23,263 nucleotides of DNA from Hymenobacter sp. (GCA_025362615.1 JANYFQ010000438.1:1-23263), one strand, 5' to 3'. Counted from the stretch's first letter, positions 7,064-14,043 are shown. Notes: generated by a model from the sequence alone, not told the origin. Program-made: numbers and translations.

Positions 7064-7070
7064 TAAAAAA

Positions 7071-8054
7071 ATGCGCCTCGTTCGTCACCCCGTCCTTTGC
7101 AATTACTACGTCACGTACCGCTGCAATGCGAAGTGCGCGTTTTGCGACATCTGGGAAAAGCCCTCGCCCTACATCGAGCTGGCCGACGTAGCCCAAAACC
7201 TGAAGGACTTGAAAAAGCTGGGCGTGAAGGTCATCGACTTCACGGGCGGCGAACCGCTGCTGCACCGGCAGTTGCCCGAGTTTTTGACGCTGGCCAAAAA
7301 GCTGGGCTTCATCACCACCGTCACCACCAACGGCCTGCTCTACCCCAAAAACGCCGAAAAGCTGCGCGGGCTGGTCGATATGCTGCATTTTTCGCTCGAC
7401 TCGGCCGACCGCGCCACCCATGACCTGGGTCGGGGCGTGGCCTGCTATGATTTTGTGCTCGAAAGCATCCGCGTGGCCCGCGAGCTGAACGAGCGGCCCG
7501 ACATCCTGTTCACCGTTTTTCGCCAAAACCTGGCCGATTTGCAGGCCGTGTACGAGCAAATAACCCAGCCCAACGGCCTCATTCTCATCCTCAACCCGGC
7601 TTTTGAGTACAATGCCGTGGACACCGGCGAGCGCCTCACCGACGACGAGCTGAATTACCTCTCCGCCTTCGGCCGAAAAAAAGGCGTGTACCTCAACGAG
7701 GGCTTCATTCAGCTGCGGCGCGACGGCGGCAACCACACCGCCGCGCCCGTGTGCCGCGCCGCCAGCACCACCCTCGTTATTTCGCCCCACAACGAGTTGG
7801 TGCTGCCCTGCTACCACCTCGGCGTCGATAAAATGCCCATCAACGGCCAACTCTTCGACCTCTACAACTCGCCGGCCGTGCAGCGCCTCGCCGCCCTCGA
7901 AGGCCGCTTGCCCGCCTGCGAAGGCTGCACCATCAACTGCTATATGCAGCCCAGCTTCGCCGTCGAAACCAGCAAATATTTCTGGAAAGCCCTGCCCAGC
8001 ACCCTGCGCTACAACTGGGAAAAAGGCACCTGGAAGCACCTGGTAGGCGGTTGA
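7071..8054 (+). CDS. Radical SAM protein with SPASM-like C-terminus
   Basis: This 327-residue enzyme would use S-adenosylmethionine and a [4Fe-4S] cluster to start radical chemistry. The cluster motif is C18-NAK-C22-AF-C25 (CxxxCxxC), followed by the SAM-binding FTGGEP (residues 57-62) and further TIM-barrel strands (TTVTTNGLL, MLHFSLDS). The C-terminal cysteines Cys228, Cys247, Cys283, Cys286 and Cys290 (LPCYH, ACEGCTINC) resemble a SPASM/twitch auxiliary-cluster domain. The substrate cannot be read from the sequence: no precursor peptide gene is seen nearby, and rplS downstream has its own promoter. Family members act in peptide maturation, anaerobic sulfatase maturation or lipid modification. 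ATG 7071 follows an A7 run and gives a sensible N-terminus. Confidence 0.9.
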   Translation: MRLVRHPVLCNYYVTYRCNAKCAFCDIWEKPSPYIELADVAQNLKDLKKLGVKVIDFTGGEPLLHRQLPEFLTLAKKLGFITTVTTNGLLYPKNAEKLRGLVDMLHFSLDSADRATHDLGRGVACYDFVLESIRVARELNERPDILFTVFRQNLADLQAVYEQITQPNGLILILNPAFEYNAVDTGERLTDDELNYLSAFGRKKGVYLNEGFIQLRRDGGNHTAAPVCRAASTTLVISPHNELVLPCYHLGVDKMPINGQLFDLYNSPAVQRLAALEGRLPACEGCTINCYMQPSFAVETSKYFWKALPSTLRYNWEKGTWKHLVGG

Positions 8055-8201
8055 AGTGGTCGGCTGGTAGCCCAGTGGTCGGGCGAATCGCCCGAAGGGC
8101 TTCGTCCGGCCACTGGGCGTTGAACGGCTCGCGCAAGGCAGTTGAAGTTATTCTGAGGCAATTCAATCGTCGGACGAATCACCCGAAAGGCTTTGTTCAA
8201 C
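8050..8201. repeat. Diverged 61-nt direct repeat upstream of rplS
   Basis: Copies at 8050-8110 and 8141-8201 are offset by 91 bases and share GTTGAAGT and the core CGAATCNCCCGAARGGCTTYGT. The first copy begins inside the end of the radical SAM gene and can fold, with 8070-8078 complementary to 8110-8118. The frames it creates (minus-strand RPTTGLPADHFN and RPTIELPQNNFN) reflect the repeat and are not taken as genes. Confidence 0.65.
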
Positions 8202-8386
8202 GGGAGCACACGCGAGTCGCTCTAACCGCAGTGGCCGAACGAACCGCTTCGCGGAATTCGCCCGACCGCTGGTTCTGGCGTCACTCGTTCTATCATTTGC
8301 TATCTTCACCCAAACCCATTACCTTTGCACTCCGTTTCGTAAAAATCAAACCCGGCGGCGGCGCTGCCTTTGCCATTTTCTTCGCC
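8055..8386. other. 332-base region upstream of rplS
   Basis: It holds most of the 61-nt direct repeat (8050-8201), about 90 bases with repeat-like fragments of the same vocabulary (near 8228-8275), the rplS promoter (8296-8327) and a leader of about 50 nt. The frame is open in phase with rplS from 8051, but that sequence has no ribosomal-protein character. No separate gene is supported. Confidence 0.6.
8296..8327 (+). promoter_or_regulatory. rplS promoter (Bacteroidota type)
   Basis: TTTG (8296-8299), a 20-nt spacer and TACCTTTG (8320-8327) match both elements of the Bacteroidota primary-sigma promoter. The predicted start is near 8334, with a leader of about 53 nt. This fixes the rplS start downstream at 8387 and excludes the longer frame from 8051. 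Confidence 0.75.
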
Positions 8387-8770
8387 ATGAGCGTACTACT
8401 CGACTTTATTCACGCCGAAGCGCAGGCGCTCCGCACCACGTTCCCCGTGTTCGCCGCTGGCGACACCGTGAATGTCCACGTCAAAATCCGTGAGGGCAAC
8501 AAGGAGCGCATTCAGCAGTTCCAGGGTGTCGTCATTCAGCGTCGCAACCCCAGCACCAACGGCGAAACCTTCACGGTGCGCAAAATCTCGAACCAGATTG
8601 GTACGGAGCGTATTTTTCCGCTGCTCTCGCCCAACATTGAGAAAATCGAGGTTGTGCGCCGTGGTAAAGTGCGTCGCGCCCGCTTGTTCTACCTGCGTGG
8701 CCTGTCGGGCAAAGCCTCCCGCATCAAGGAGCGCCGCCTGAACCCGGCCAAAGCCAAGGCACAAGCTTAG
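8387..8770 (+). CDS. rplS: 50S ribosomal protein L19
   Basis: This 127-residue protein of the large ribosomal subunit sits at the 30S-50S interface. Typical L19 features are FPVFAAGDTVNVHVKIREGNKERIQQF, QGVVIQRR, FTVRKISNQIGTERIFPLLSP, the IEVVRRGKVRRARLFYLRG block and a basic tail. The start at 8387 (MSVLLDFIHAEAQALRTTFP) gives the normal length of 115-130 residues, and the promoter lies just upstream. In many bacteria rplS is in an operon with trmD, rimM and rpsP. Here it has its own promoter and terminator and is monocistronic. Confidence 0.97.
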   Translation: MSVLLDFIHAEAQALRTTFPVFAAGDTVNVHVKIREGNKERIQQFQGVVIQRRNPSTNGETFTVRKISNQIGTERIFPLLSPNIEKIEVVRRGKVRRARLFYLRGLSGKASRIKERRLNPAKAKAQA

Positions 8771-8788
8771 GCTTCTACCTGACAACAG

Positions 8789-8823
8789 AAAGCCGGCCCC
8801 CTGCACAGGGAGCCGGCTTTTTT
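8789..8823 (+). terminator. Factor-independent terminator after rplS
   Basis: AAAGCCGGC (8789-8797) pairs with GCCGGCTTT (8812-8820), with further C/G pairing inside, and a T run follows. It lies 18 nt beyond the rplS stop and faces the end of the convergent 8847 gene. Confidence 0.88.
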
Positions 8824-8846
8824 GGGTTGCGGCGGTTTGAGTAAAC

Positions 8847-9266
8847 CTAGTGGCTGGCTGCCGACTCGGTCGCCGAGTCATCATCGGCCGACGAGTTGCC
8901 GCCCTGCACCGTTTTGGCGGCGTGCAACAGGGCTTCGCCGAGCTTTTCGACGCGGGGCTGGGTGTTGCCTTCGGCGAAGACGGCCGCCTGCAATGTGGCT
9001 TTGCCCAAGCGGGCCAGCAACGGGGCAATGGTGTCTTTGTCGGGGTGGCCGGCCCCAAAATGGGCTTTCAGCGCCTGCAAGTCCACCACAATTTGGTGGA
9101 ACTGTGGGTTGTTCTCTTCCTTGATGGTTTCAATCCAGCGTTGCAACTGGTTGTCGAGGCCCGCGCGGCTGGCTTCTTCGGCCAGGTCCTGGCTCAGCAG
9201 GTGGGCGGTGCCGTCGAGGTGGTTTTGGTGTTGAACTTGCGTTTTGTCGGCTTGCAATTTATCCAT
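8847..9266 (-). CDS. Hypothetical helical protein
   Basis: I do not recognise this 139-residue protein. It starts MDKLQADKTQVQHQNHLDGT and appears to be all-helical and cytosolic: no signal peptide or membrane segment, regular Leu/Ala spacing (NQLQRWIETIKEENNPQFHQ, then IVVDLQALKAHFG, then APLLARLGKATLQAAV), and a Ser/Asp-rich acidic tail (SSADDDSATESAASH). The frame stays open upstream to 9428, but that part crosses a hairpin and lacks protein character, so I start at the ATG at 9266. Its tail abuts the rplS terminator on the opposite strand. A four-helix bundle is plausible. The His residues do not form a hemerythrin pattern I can identify. Confidence 0.7.
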   Translation of the reverse strand: MDKLQADKTQVQHQNHLDGTAHLLSQDLAEEASRAGLDNQLQRWIETIKEENNPQFHQIVVDLQALKAHFGAGHPDKDTIAPLLARLGKATLQAAVFAEGNTQPRVEKLGEALLHAAKTVQGGNSSADDDSATESAASH

Positions 9267-9347
9267 GAGTGGGGGGTGGCCGCTTGTACGGCCCAAAAGG
9301 GTTTGGCCCCGCAACGTAAAACCGAACCGTAGGGTTGAGCCACCGGA

Positions 9348-9410
9348 CCAGCCCTGATGCAAAAACACCCCGCTGGCGAGACCAACGGGGTGTTTTCGCA
9401 TCAGGGCTGG
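9348..9410 (-). terminator. 25-bp hairpin, terminator of the 9469-10176 gene
   Basis: Arms 9348-9372 and 9386-9410 are complementary except for one position, around a 13-nt loop. The core CACCCCG...CGGGGTG flanked by A and T runs has terminator form in both directions, and it lies about 60 nt after the stop of the minus-strand gene above it. Confidence 0.75.
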
Positions 9411-9468
9411 CAGGTTGGTGGGTTGCAAACAAACCGCGCCAACTCCCTAACCCACCAATCCACTCAGG

Positions 9469-10176
9469 CTACTCGAGCTTGGTCATGCGCTCTTTCACGG
9501 CCTCCAGGGCCACGCGCATATTCACAATGTCGCCACGGGCAGCTTCCTGTTCCTTCAGGTTCAGGTCAATCAAACTGTTGAACTGCTGCAACTCGGCGGC
9601 GTTGGCGGCCAGCAGTTGCTGAATTTCGAGCTTGCGGGCCTTGTTTTTTTCGATGTCTTTTTTGATGACGTTCGACTTTTCAATGACAGCCATGTGGTTG
9701 TTCTGAGAAGCCACAAGCGCTTTTTCTGATTCCGAAATCTGGGCTACCAAGTCCTCGCGGTACATGGTGCGGGCGAAATCTTTGAGGTATTTTTCGCCAG
9801 CGGCCCACTGTTTGGGCGTAGCGTCTTTGCCCAAATAAGCGTTGCCGAGGTCAATACTCCACCACACGCTCGTGCCGGTAGCAGTGGCATCTACCTTGCT
9901 GATGACGCGGATGGGCGTGGGTGCCAGCTCCTCAATGACGATGCCGTCCATCGTGATGATGCCTTTGTTATTTTTAACCTTGCTGGCAAATTTATCGGTC
10001 AGCTGCTTCAGCCAGGCAGCTTCAATCTTTTTGCTGTCGAGCTGAACGCTCACGCGCTGACCCTTGCGCGGAATGTTGTTGATGGACATATCAGTTTCGT
10101 CCACCAGCGACTTTTGGGCGAGGGCCGTGTACGAGGCAGCAAAGAACAGGCAGATGAGAAGTAGGCTTCGTTTCAT
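9469..10176 (-). CDS. Exported protein of unknown function with C-terminal coiled coil
   Basis: I cannot name this 235-residue protein. An Sec signal peptide (MKRSLLLICLFFAASYTALA, cut before QKS) sends it to the periplasm. A compact N-terminal part follows (residues ~30-110, mixed strands: VSVQLDSKKIEAAWLKQL, GIITMDGIVIEEL, VISKVDATATGTSVWWSIDLG), then a helix (KQWAAGEKYLKDFARTMY) and a long Lys/Glu/Gln/Leu coiled coil to the end (~145-235). Pro is nearly absent from the last 90 residues. It is monocistronic with two upstream TACATTTG motifs. Codon use is less GC-rich than its neighbours. A structural or lipid/protein-binding envelope role is a guess. Confidence 0.85.
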   Translation of the reverse strand: MKRSLLLICLFFAASYTALAQKSLVDETDMSINNIPRKGQRVSVQLDSKKIEAAWLKQLTDKFASKVKNNKGIITMDGIVIEELAPTPIRVISKVDATATGTSVWWSIDLGNAYLGKDATPKQWAAGEKYLKDFARTMYREDLVAQISESEKALVASQNNHMAVIEKSNVIKKDIEKNKARKLEIQQLLAANAAELQQFNSLIDLNLKEQEAARGDIVNMRVALEAVKERMTKLE

Positions 10177-10234
10177 GGTGAAAGGAGCGGAACGGTTTTG
10201 AAGTCGATGAATAAACGGCGGATGATAGCCGGTG

Positions 10235-10266
10235 CAAATGTAGCGCCTTCCGGCATTTCAAATGTA
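10235..10266 (-). promoter_or_regulatory. Tandem TACATTTG -7 elements upstream of the 9469-10176 gene
   Basis: On the minus strand TACATTTG occurs twice, at 10259-10266 and 10235-10242, both exact TAnnTTTG matches. The TTTG of the first lies 16 nt before the second and could also serve as its -33. The predicted leader from the proximal box is about 50 nt. Confidence 0.55.
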
Positions 10267-10436
10267 GGCCCATTTTTGAGCCGGGTGTTCATTCGCACCA
10301 ATTTTTTTCCGATAACGACGTGTATTGTGCGATAAATTACAATTGACCCGCGTAAGGTGCTACAAAAATATTCGACCTGTGGCCCTGACCGCAGCTTTTG
10401 CCAACAAACCCGGCCCGGCGTCGGTTAAACGCCCCT

Positions 10437-10844
10437 ATGCACGTCACCATCTGCCGCCGCGAGCATTTTAATGCCGCCCACCGCCTGCACAACCCCGCCT
10501 GGAGCGATGCCCGCAACCAAGAAGTATTTGGCAAGTGCAACAACCCCAACTACCACGGCCACAACTACGACCTTACGGTGCGCCTCACCGGCCCCGTGGA
10601 CCCCGAAACGGGCTACGTTTACGATACCAAGCGCCTGAGCAACCTCATTAAGCGCGAGGTGCTCGACCGCTACGACCACCGCAACCTTAACCTCGACACC
10701 GAGGAGTTTGCGACGCTTAACCCGTCGGCCGAAAATATTGCCATCGTCATCTGGCAGCGCTTGCGGGCGCACCTCGACGCGGCCCTCACACTTTCGGTGA
10801 CACTGCATGAAACCGAACGTAATTTTGTTGAATACCATGGTTAA
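10437..10844 (+). CDS. 6-pyruvoyl-tetrahydropterin synthase family protein
   Basis: This 135-residue enzyme converts 7,8-dihydroneopterin triphosphate, the FolE product, to 6-pyruvoyl-tetrahydropterin or, in QueD relatives, to carboxy-tetrahydropterin. Zinc ligands are His15 (FNAAHRL), His40 and His42 (YHGHNY). The catalytic Cys34 sits in GKCNNPNYHGHNY, a C-x5-HGH spacing like eukaryotic PTPS and unlike QueD's shorter Cys-HGH spacing. The Asp80-His81 pair (RYDHRNLN) and Glu125 (HETERNF) complete the site. The ATG at 10437 gives the family N-terminus; an upstream TTG adds only unstructured sequence. The gene overlaps folE by 8 nt, so the two are translationally coupled. A tetrahydrobiopterin-like product is likelier than queuosine, but that is inference. 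Confidence 0.92.
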   Translation: MHVTICRREHFNAAHRLHNPAWSDARNQEVFGKCNNPNYHGHNYDLTVRLTGPVDPETGYVYDTKRLSNLIKREVLDRYDHRNLNLDTEEFATLNPSAENIAIVIWQRLRAHLDAALTLSVTLHETERNFVEYHG

Positions 10845-11520
10845 CTCTTCCGGGCATTTCCCGGCACCCGTGCTTATCGAAACCGAACCCATTGACGGGC
10901 AGCTTCCTTACGAGTTGCGAACCCCCGTCCGCCCCGACGCCTTCGACACCGCGCCGGAAGCCAAAATCGAAGCCATCGCCGCGCATTTCGAGGCCATCAT
11001 GCACGAGCTGGGGCTTGATTTGAGCGACGACTCGCTGGCCGGCACTCCGCGCCGGGTGGCCAAAATGTACGTGCAGGAGTGGTTTGCGGGCCTCAATCCC
11101 GCCGCCCGCCCCGAAGTCAAGCTCTTCGAGAACCGCTACGGCTACCACGAAATGCTGGTCGAGCGCGACATCACGGTTTTTTCGTGCTGCGAACACCACT
11201 TCGTGCCTATCATGGGCAAGGCCCACGTAGCCTATATACCGGGCGACAAAGTGGTGGGCCTCAGCAAGCTCAATCGTGTGGTGCAATACTACGCCCGCCG
11301 CCCGCAGGTGCAGGAGCGCCTCACGCGCCAAGTCGGTTACGAGCTGCAACACAGCCTCGGCACCGCCGACGTGGCCGTGCTCATCGAAGCCGACCACCTC
11401 TGCGTGATGAGCCGGGGCGTGAACGACACCCACAGCTCGACGCTGACCAGCGACTACGGCGGTCGCTTCGCCACCGACGAAACCCTGCGCCGCGAGTTCA
11501 TGCGGCAGATTGGGAAGTAG
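10837..11520 (+). CDS. folE: GTP cyclohydrolase I
   Basis: This 227-residue cytosolic enzyme opens GTP to 7,8-dihydroneopterin triphosphate, the entry to folate and pterin synthesis and the substrate of the PTPS gene it overlaps. Zinc ligands Cys118 and His121 lie in FSCCEHHFVPIMGKAHVAYIP, and Cys189 in ADHLCVMSRGV. TPRRVAKMY, GLSKLNRVVQ and the terminal FATDETLRREFM are further family hallmarks. I chose the ATG at 10837 (MVNSSGHFP). An in-frame ATG at 10807, 30 bases earlier and deeper inside the PTPS gene, would also work. The first ~45 residues are variable in the family. Confidence 0.96.
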   Translation: MVNSSGHFPAPVLIETEPIDGQLPYELRTPVRPDAFDTAPEAKIEAIAAHFEAIMHELGLDLSDDSLAGTPRRVAKMYVQEWFAGLNPAARPEVKLFENRYGYHEMLVERDITVFSCCEHHFVPIMGKAHVAYIPGDKVVGLSKLNRVVQYYARRPQVQERLTRQVGYELQHSLGTADVAVLIEADHLCVMSRGVNDTHSSTLTSDYGGRFATDETLRREFMRQIGK

Positions 11521-11524
11521 AAGA

Positions 11525-11681
11525 TTAGGGGCTTAGGGATTAGAAACTTAGTATTTAGGGGCTTGAGTTCTTCTAAGAAGCCGTTTAGTTTTGGTCGGAT
11601 GCCAAAATCAGATTGAGAAGGGCAGCTGCTTAACGCTCGAAGCCCCAAGAATCCAAGCCCCTAAGCCCCTAAACCCCTAAA
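11525..11681. repeat. 7/8-nt-period arrays in inverted pair, leader of the TIGR01777 gene
   Basis: Positions 11525-11575 repeat words ending in TTAG (GGGCTTAG, GGATTAG, AAACTTAG, TATTTAG). Positions 11654-11681 read as octamers of the complement (CTAAGCCC, CTAAACCC, CTAAA). TTAGGGGCTTAGGG at 11525-11538 is the exact inverse of 11659-11672. The second array runs directly into the ATG at 11682. Confidence 0.8.
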
Positions 11682-12599
11682 ATGAAAATCCTCATCACTG
11701 GCGGCACGGGCCTCGTCGGCAGCCGCCTTTCCGAAATGCTGCTCGATGCCGGGCACGACGTGGCCTTGCTCTCGCGCAGTGCGGCCCCGGCGGCGGGCGG
11801 CATTCGCAGCTTTCGCTGGAATCCGGCCGCTGACACCATCGATGAGGCTGCCGTGCCCTACGCCGATGCCATCGTGAATCTGGCGGGGAGTAACGTGGGG
11901 GAGGGGCGGTGGACGGAGGCCCGTAAGCGCGACATCCTGGCCAGCCGCCTCGACGGCTTGGCCCTGCTGCGCCGCGAACTGGCCCGGCCCGGCCACCACG
12001 TCCACACGCTGGTGTCGGCCTCGGCCGTGGGCCGCTACGGCGATGCCGGCGATGCCCTGCTGACGGAGGACGCGCCGCTGGGGCCGCCCGACGATTTTCT
12101 GGCCCAAGTAGTGCGGCAGTGGGAAGATGCTGCCGCGCCCATTGCCGCGCTGGGCCTGCGCGTGGTGCTGCCCCGCATTGGCGTGGTGCTGGCCCCCGAT
12201 GGGGGCGCGTTGCTGCAAATGGCCCGCCCCGTGAAACTAGGGGCGGGCGCCCCACTGGGCAGCGGCAAGCAGTGGATTTCCTGGATTCACCGCGACGACT
12301 TGTGCCGCCTGTTGCTGGCCATGCTTGAGGACCCGACCTGGACCGGGCCGTACAACGCCGTGGCCACGTACCCGGCCACCAACGAAGGATTTACCGAAGT
12401 GCTGGCCGCCGTGCTTGGCCGCCCGCTGCTGCTGCCCCATGTGCCGGCCTTTGGCCTCAAGCTGGCCCTGGGCGAGATGAGTGCCATCGTGCTGGCTTCG
12501 CAACGGGCGAGCAATGCCAAGGTATTGGCGCAGGGGTTCGCCTTTGAGTTTTCGGATTTGAAAAGTGCCTTGCAGGCGTTGTACGCTCAACCGGCATAA
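11682..12599 (+). CDS. TIGR01777-family epimerase-like protein
   Basis: This 305-residue protein is an atypical short-chain dehydrogenase/NAD-dependent epimerase of the YfcH/SulA-like group. Residues 7-13 (GGTGLVG) are the dinucleotide-binding Rossmann loop. IVNLAGSNVGEGRWTEARK, SASAVGRYGDAG, RIGVVLAPDGGAL, and GSGKQWISWIHRDDLCRLL with YNAVATYPATNEGF are typical of the family, and the end corresponds to its DUF1731 tail (FGLKLALGEMSAIVLASQRASNAKVL). The physiological substrate is not known for this family. Transcription probably starts within or before the array at 11525-11681. It converges on rpmB across two hairpins. Confidence 0.92.
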   Translation: MKILITGGTGLVGSRLSEMLLDAGHDVALLSRSAAPAAGGIRSFRWNPAADTIDEAAVPYADAIVNLAGSNVGEGRWTEARKRDILASRLDGLALLRRELARPGHHVHTLVSASAVGRYGDAGDALLTEDAPLGPPDDFLAQVVRQWEDAAAPIAALGLRVVLPRIGVVLAPDGGALLQMARPVKLGAGAPLGSGKQWISWIHRDDLCRLLLAMLEDPTWTGPYNAVATYPATNEGFTEVLAAVLGRPLLLPHVPAFGLKLALGEMSAIVLASQRASNAKVLAQGFAFEFSDLKSALQALYAQPA

Positions 12600-12623
12600 A
12601 TTTTTGGGTTGGAGGGCGGTGTG

Positions 12624-12759
12624 CCACCAAGCTGTGCTGCCCTAGAACGGCTGTACCACCAAGCTGTGCTGCCACCGGAGGGGTCTCGCGTTGAACGATG
12701 CCGTTCCGGGGCAGCCTACGCGAGACCCCTCCGGTGGCAGCATAGCTTGGTGGTACAGC
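12624..12759. repeat. 42-bp hairpin with an extra direct copy of its base
   Basis: Arms 12650-12691 and 12718-12759 pair over 42 positions with a single G-U, around a 26-nt loop. The 18 bases CCACCAAGCTGTGCTGCC occur both in the left arm (12656-12673) and just outside it (12624-12641). The element is far longer than a terminator and looks like a palindromic repeat between convergent genes. Confidence 0.85.
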
Positions 12760-12762
12760 TAC

Positions 12763-12816
12763 AAACGTCAGCGCCGCTGCATCGCCCCGAAGCACGACGC
12801 AGCGGCGCTGACGTTT
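12763..12816. terminator. 18-bp hairpin between convergent TIGR01777 and rpmB genes
   Basis: AAACGTCAGCGCCGCTGC (12763-12780) and its exact complement (12799-12816) enclose an 18-nt loop, with further A residues after it. It is suited to terminate both convergent transcripts. Confidence 0.7.
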
Positions 12817-12880
12817 AAAAAACTGCGTTGGCAGCCGACAAAAACCGGGGAGCGACGCCCAAACAGCGGCTCCGCACGGG

Positions 12881-13120
12881 TTAGTAAGTCACGAAGCCTT
12901 CTTGCTTGGCCTTCTTCAACACGGCCATGATGCCGTTTTTGTTGATGGTGCGGAGCGTGGAACAGGCCACGCGCAACGTCACCCAAGTATCTTGCTCGGG
13001 GATGTAGAAGCGCTTTTTCTGCAAATTCGGGAAAAATTTGCGCTTGGTTTTGTTGTTGGCGTGCGACACGTTGTTGCCAACGCGGGTGCGCTTGCCGGTC
13101 AAATCACAAATGCGGGCCAT
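12881..13120 (-). CDS. rpmB: 50S ribosomal protein L28
   Basis: This 79-residue large-subunit protein starts MARICDLTGKRTRVGNNVSH and has the family's KTKRKFFPNLQKKRFYIPE and VTLRVACSTLRTINKNGIMAVLKKA blocks. It has only Cys5 and Cys53 and no paired CxxC motifs, so it is a zinc-independent form. The promoter at 13165-13196 has the same 20-nt spacing as that of rplS. In many Bacteroidota rpmB is followed by rpmG (L33). Here only hairpins and a convergent gene follow, so L33 must be elsewhere. Confidence 0.97.
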   Translation of the reverse strand: MARICDLTGKRTRVGNNVSHANNKTKRKFFPNLQKKRFYIPEQDTWVTLRVACSTLRTINKNGIMAVLKKAKQEGFVTY

Positions 13121-13164
13121 GATATCAAGGGGTTAGATGAGGCAATGCAGGGGGAAACGGGCCG

Positions 13165-13196
13165 CAAATATCGGCAAAATTCGGGGCATTACCAAA
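13165..13196 (-). promoter_or_regulatory. rpmB promoter (Bacteroidota type)
   Basis: On the minus strand TTTG (13193-13196), a 20-nt spacer and GATATTTG (13165-13172) fit the TTTG/TAnnTTTG promoter with one deviation in the -7 box. The leader would be about 38 nt. Confidence 0.65.
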
Positions 13197-13206
13197 CCGA
13201 TGGGGC

Positions 13207-13422
13207 TTATTTCTCCTCGAATCCGTCATCTAACAGGCTGGAGCGGGTAAATTTCCAGGGGCAGTGCCGGCAGCCGTTGCGGCAGCAGTAGCCTCGGCGG
13301 CGGTGGTACTGCGCGTTGAATACGACGTAGCCCTCGGGCGTGTGGTACACGTCGCCGGGCAGTAGGGGGCGGGCGGCAAACTCGGCCAAGGTGGGGCGGC
13401 GGGGTTCTGATGAGGCGGGCAT
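13207..13422 (-). CDS. Small Cys-rich protein, DUF5522-like
   Basis: This 71-residue protein has the motif YVVFNAQYHRRRGYCCRNGCRHCPW (shown here by its key residues Cys46, Cys47, Cys51, Cys54), which matches the DUF5522 family as I remember it. The cysteines probably bind a metal. Function is unknown. I use the ATG at 13422; the frame is open to 13467 but the added residues are Arg-rich noise. TACTTTTA (minus strand, 13431-13438) is a 7-of-8 -7 match only 8 nt before the ATG, so the leader may be very short. It sits upstream of rpmB on the same strand, but rpmB has its own promoter. Confidence 0.8.
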   Translation of the reverse strand: MPASSEPRRPTLAEFAARPLLPGDVYHTPEGYVVFNAQYHRRRGYCCRNGCRHCPWKFTRSSLLDDGFEEK

Positions 13423-13527
13423 GGGTGAACTAAAAGTACGGGAACAGCGGTTAGGACGGACCCTCAACTAGCATCCGTGCAAATTTTTCGCGAATGTATT
13501 TTGTTGTTTACCTCATTCTTTCCCTTT

Positions 13528-14043
13528 ATGATTTCTCGTTTAGTGTACTTGTTTGCGCTCTTTGTTGGGTTTTTGCTCTCGCCCTGCCGCGCTGGCGCGG
13601 TTTCGTTCGAGCTTACCCCCACTGTTATTGTTTCAGTTGCTACGGCCCCGGCGGCGTTGCGCCCCGCCTTGGCTGCTGCCGATGCCGACCTGGCCAGCCC
13701 TTTGCGCGAAGCTTACCGCAGCCTGCCCCAGGTCCGCAAGCGCTATCCCGACGAGTTGCCGGAGGGCAGCGTTTTGTATGTAACCGTAAGGATACCGCTG
13801 AACGACACCGCGTTTCGGATGGTGCAGGCGCGGGTGTTTGGCTGGCGCGAGGGCCGGGTGCAGGCCCTTGTGCCAACCGCTGCCACCCCACGGGCCCCCG
13901 AAGACGAGCTGACCCCGCTCAGCTTCCCCGAAACGGCGGTCCTTGACTGGACCATCCGCCATACCGACGGCCGCGAGGAAGGCAATTTTGTGGGCCGCTA
14001 CCTCGAAACCGCAGCCCACACGCAAAGCACCAATTTGCGGTAA
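13528..14043 (+). CDS. Exported protein with a DUF2314-like domain
   Basis: This 171-residue protein begins with an Sec signal (MISRLVYLFALFVGFLLSPC, probably cut after RAGA). The mature part has a helical stretch (PAALRPALAAADADLASPLR) and a C-terminal beta-rich region: LYVTVRIPLNDTAFRMVQAR, then VFGWREGRVQALVP and SFPETAVLDWTI...GNFVGRYLE. The pattern 'V-x-D-W-x-I ... G-G-Y/F' near the end resembles DUF2314 (YegJ-like) domains, whose role is unknown; this is recognition by eye and moderate. The start at 13528 is chosen because the signal peptide begins there. The upstream GC drops, and the promoter must lie in the ~100 bases shared with the divergent DUF5522-like gene. Confidence 0.75.
   Translation: MISRLVYLFALFVGFLLSPCRAGAVSFELTPTVIVSVATAPAALRPALAAADADLASPLREAYRSLPQVRKRYPDELPEGSVLYVTVRIPLNDTAFRMVQARVFGWREGRVQALVPTAATPRAPEDELTPLSFPETAVLDWTIRHTDGREEGNFVGRYLETAAHTQSTNLR

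Noticed and set aside
8051..8386. N-terminal extension of L19
   Set aside because: The frame is open, but it covers a direct repeat and the rplS promoter. L19 homologues start at the equivalent of 8387.
9267..9428. N-terminal extension of the 8847 gene
   Set aside because: It crosses a 25-bp terminator-like hairpin and has no signal peptide or domain character.
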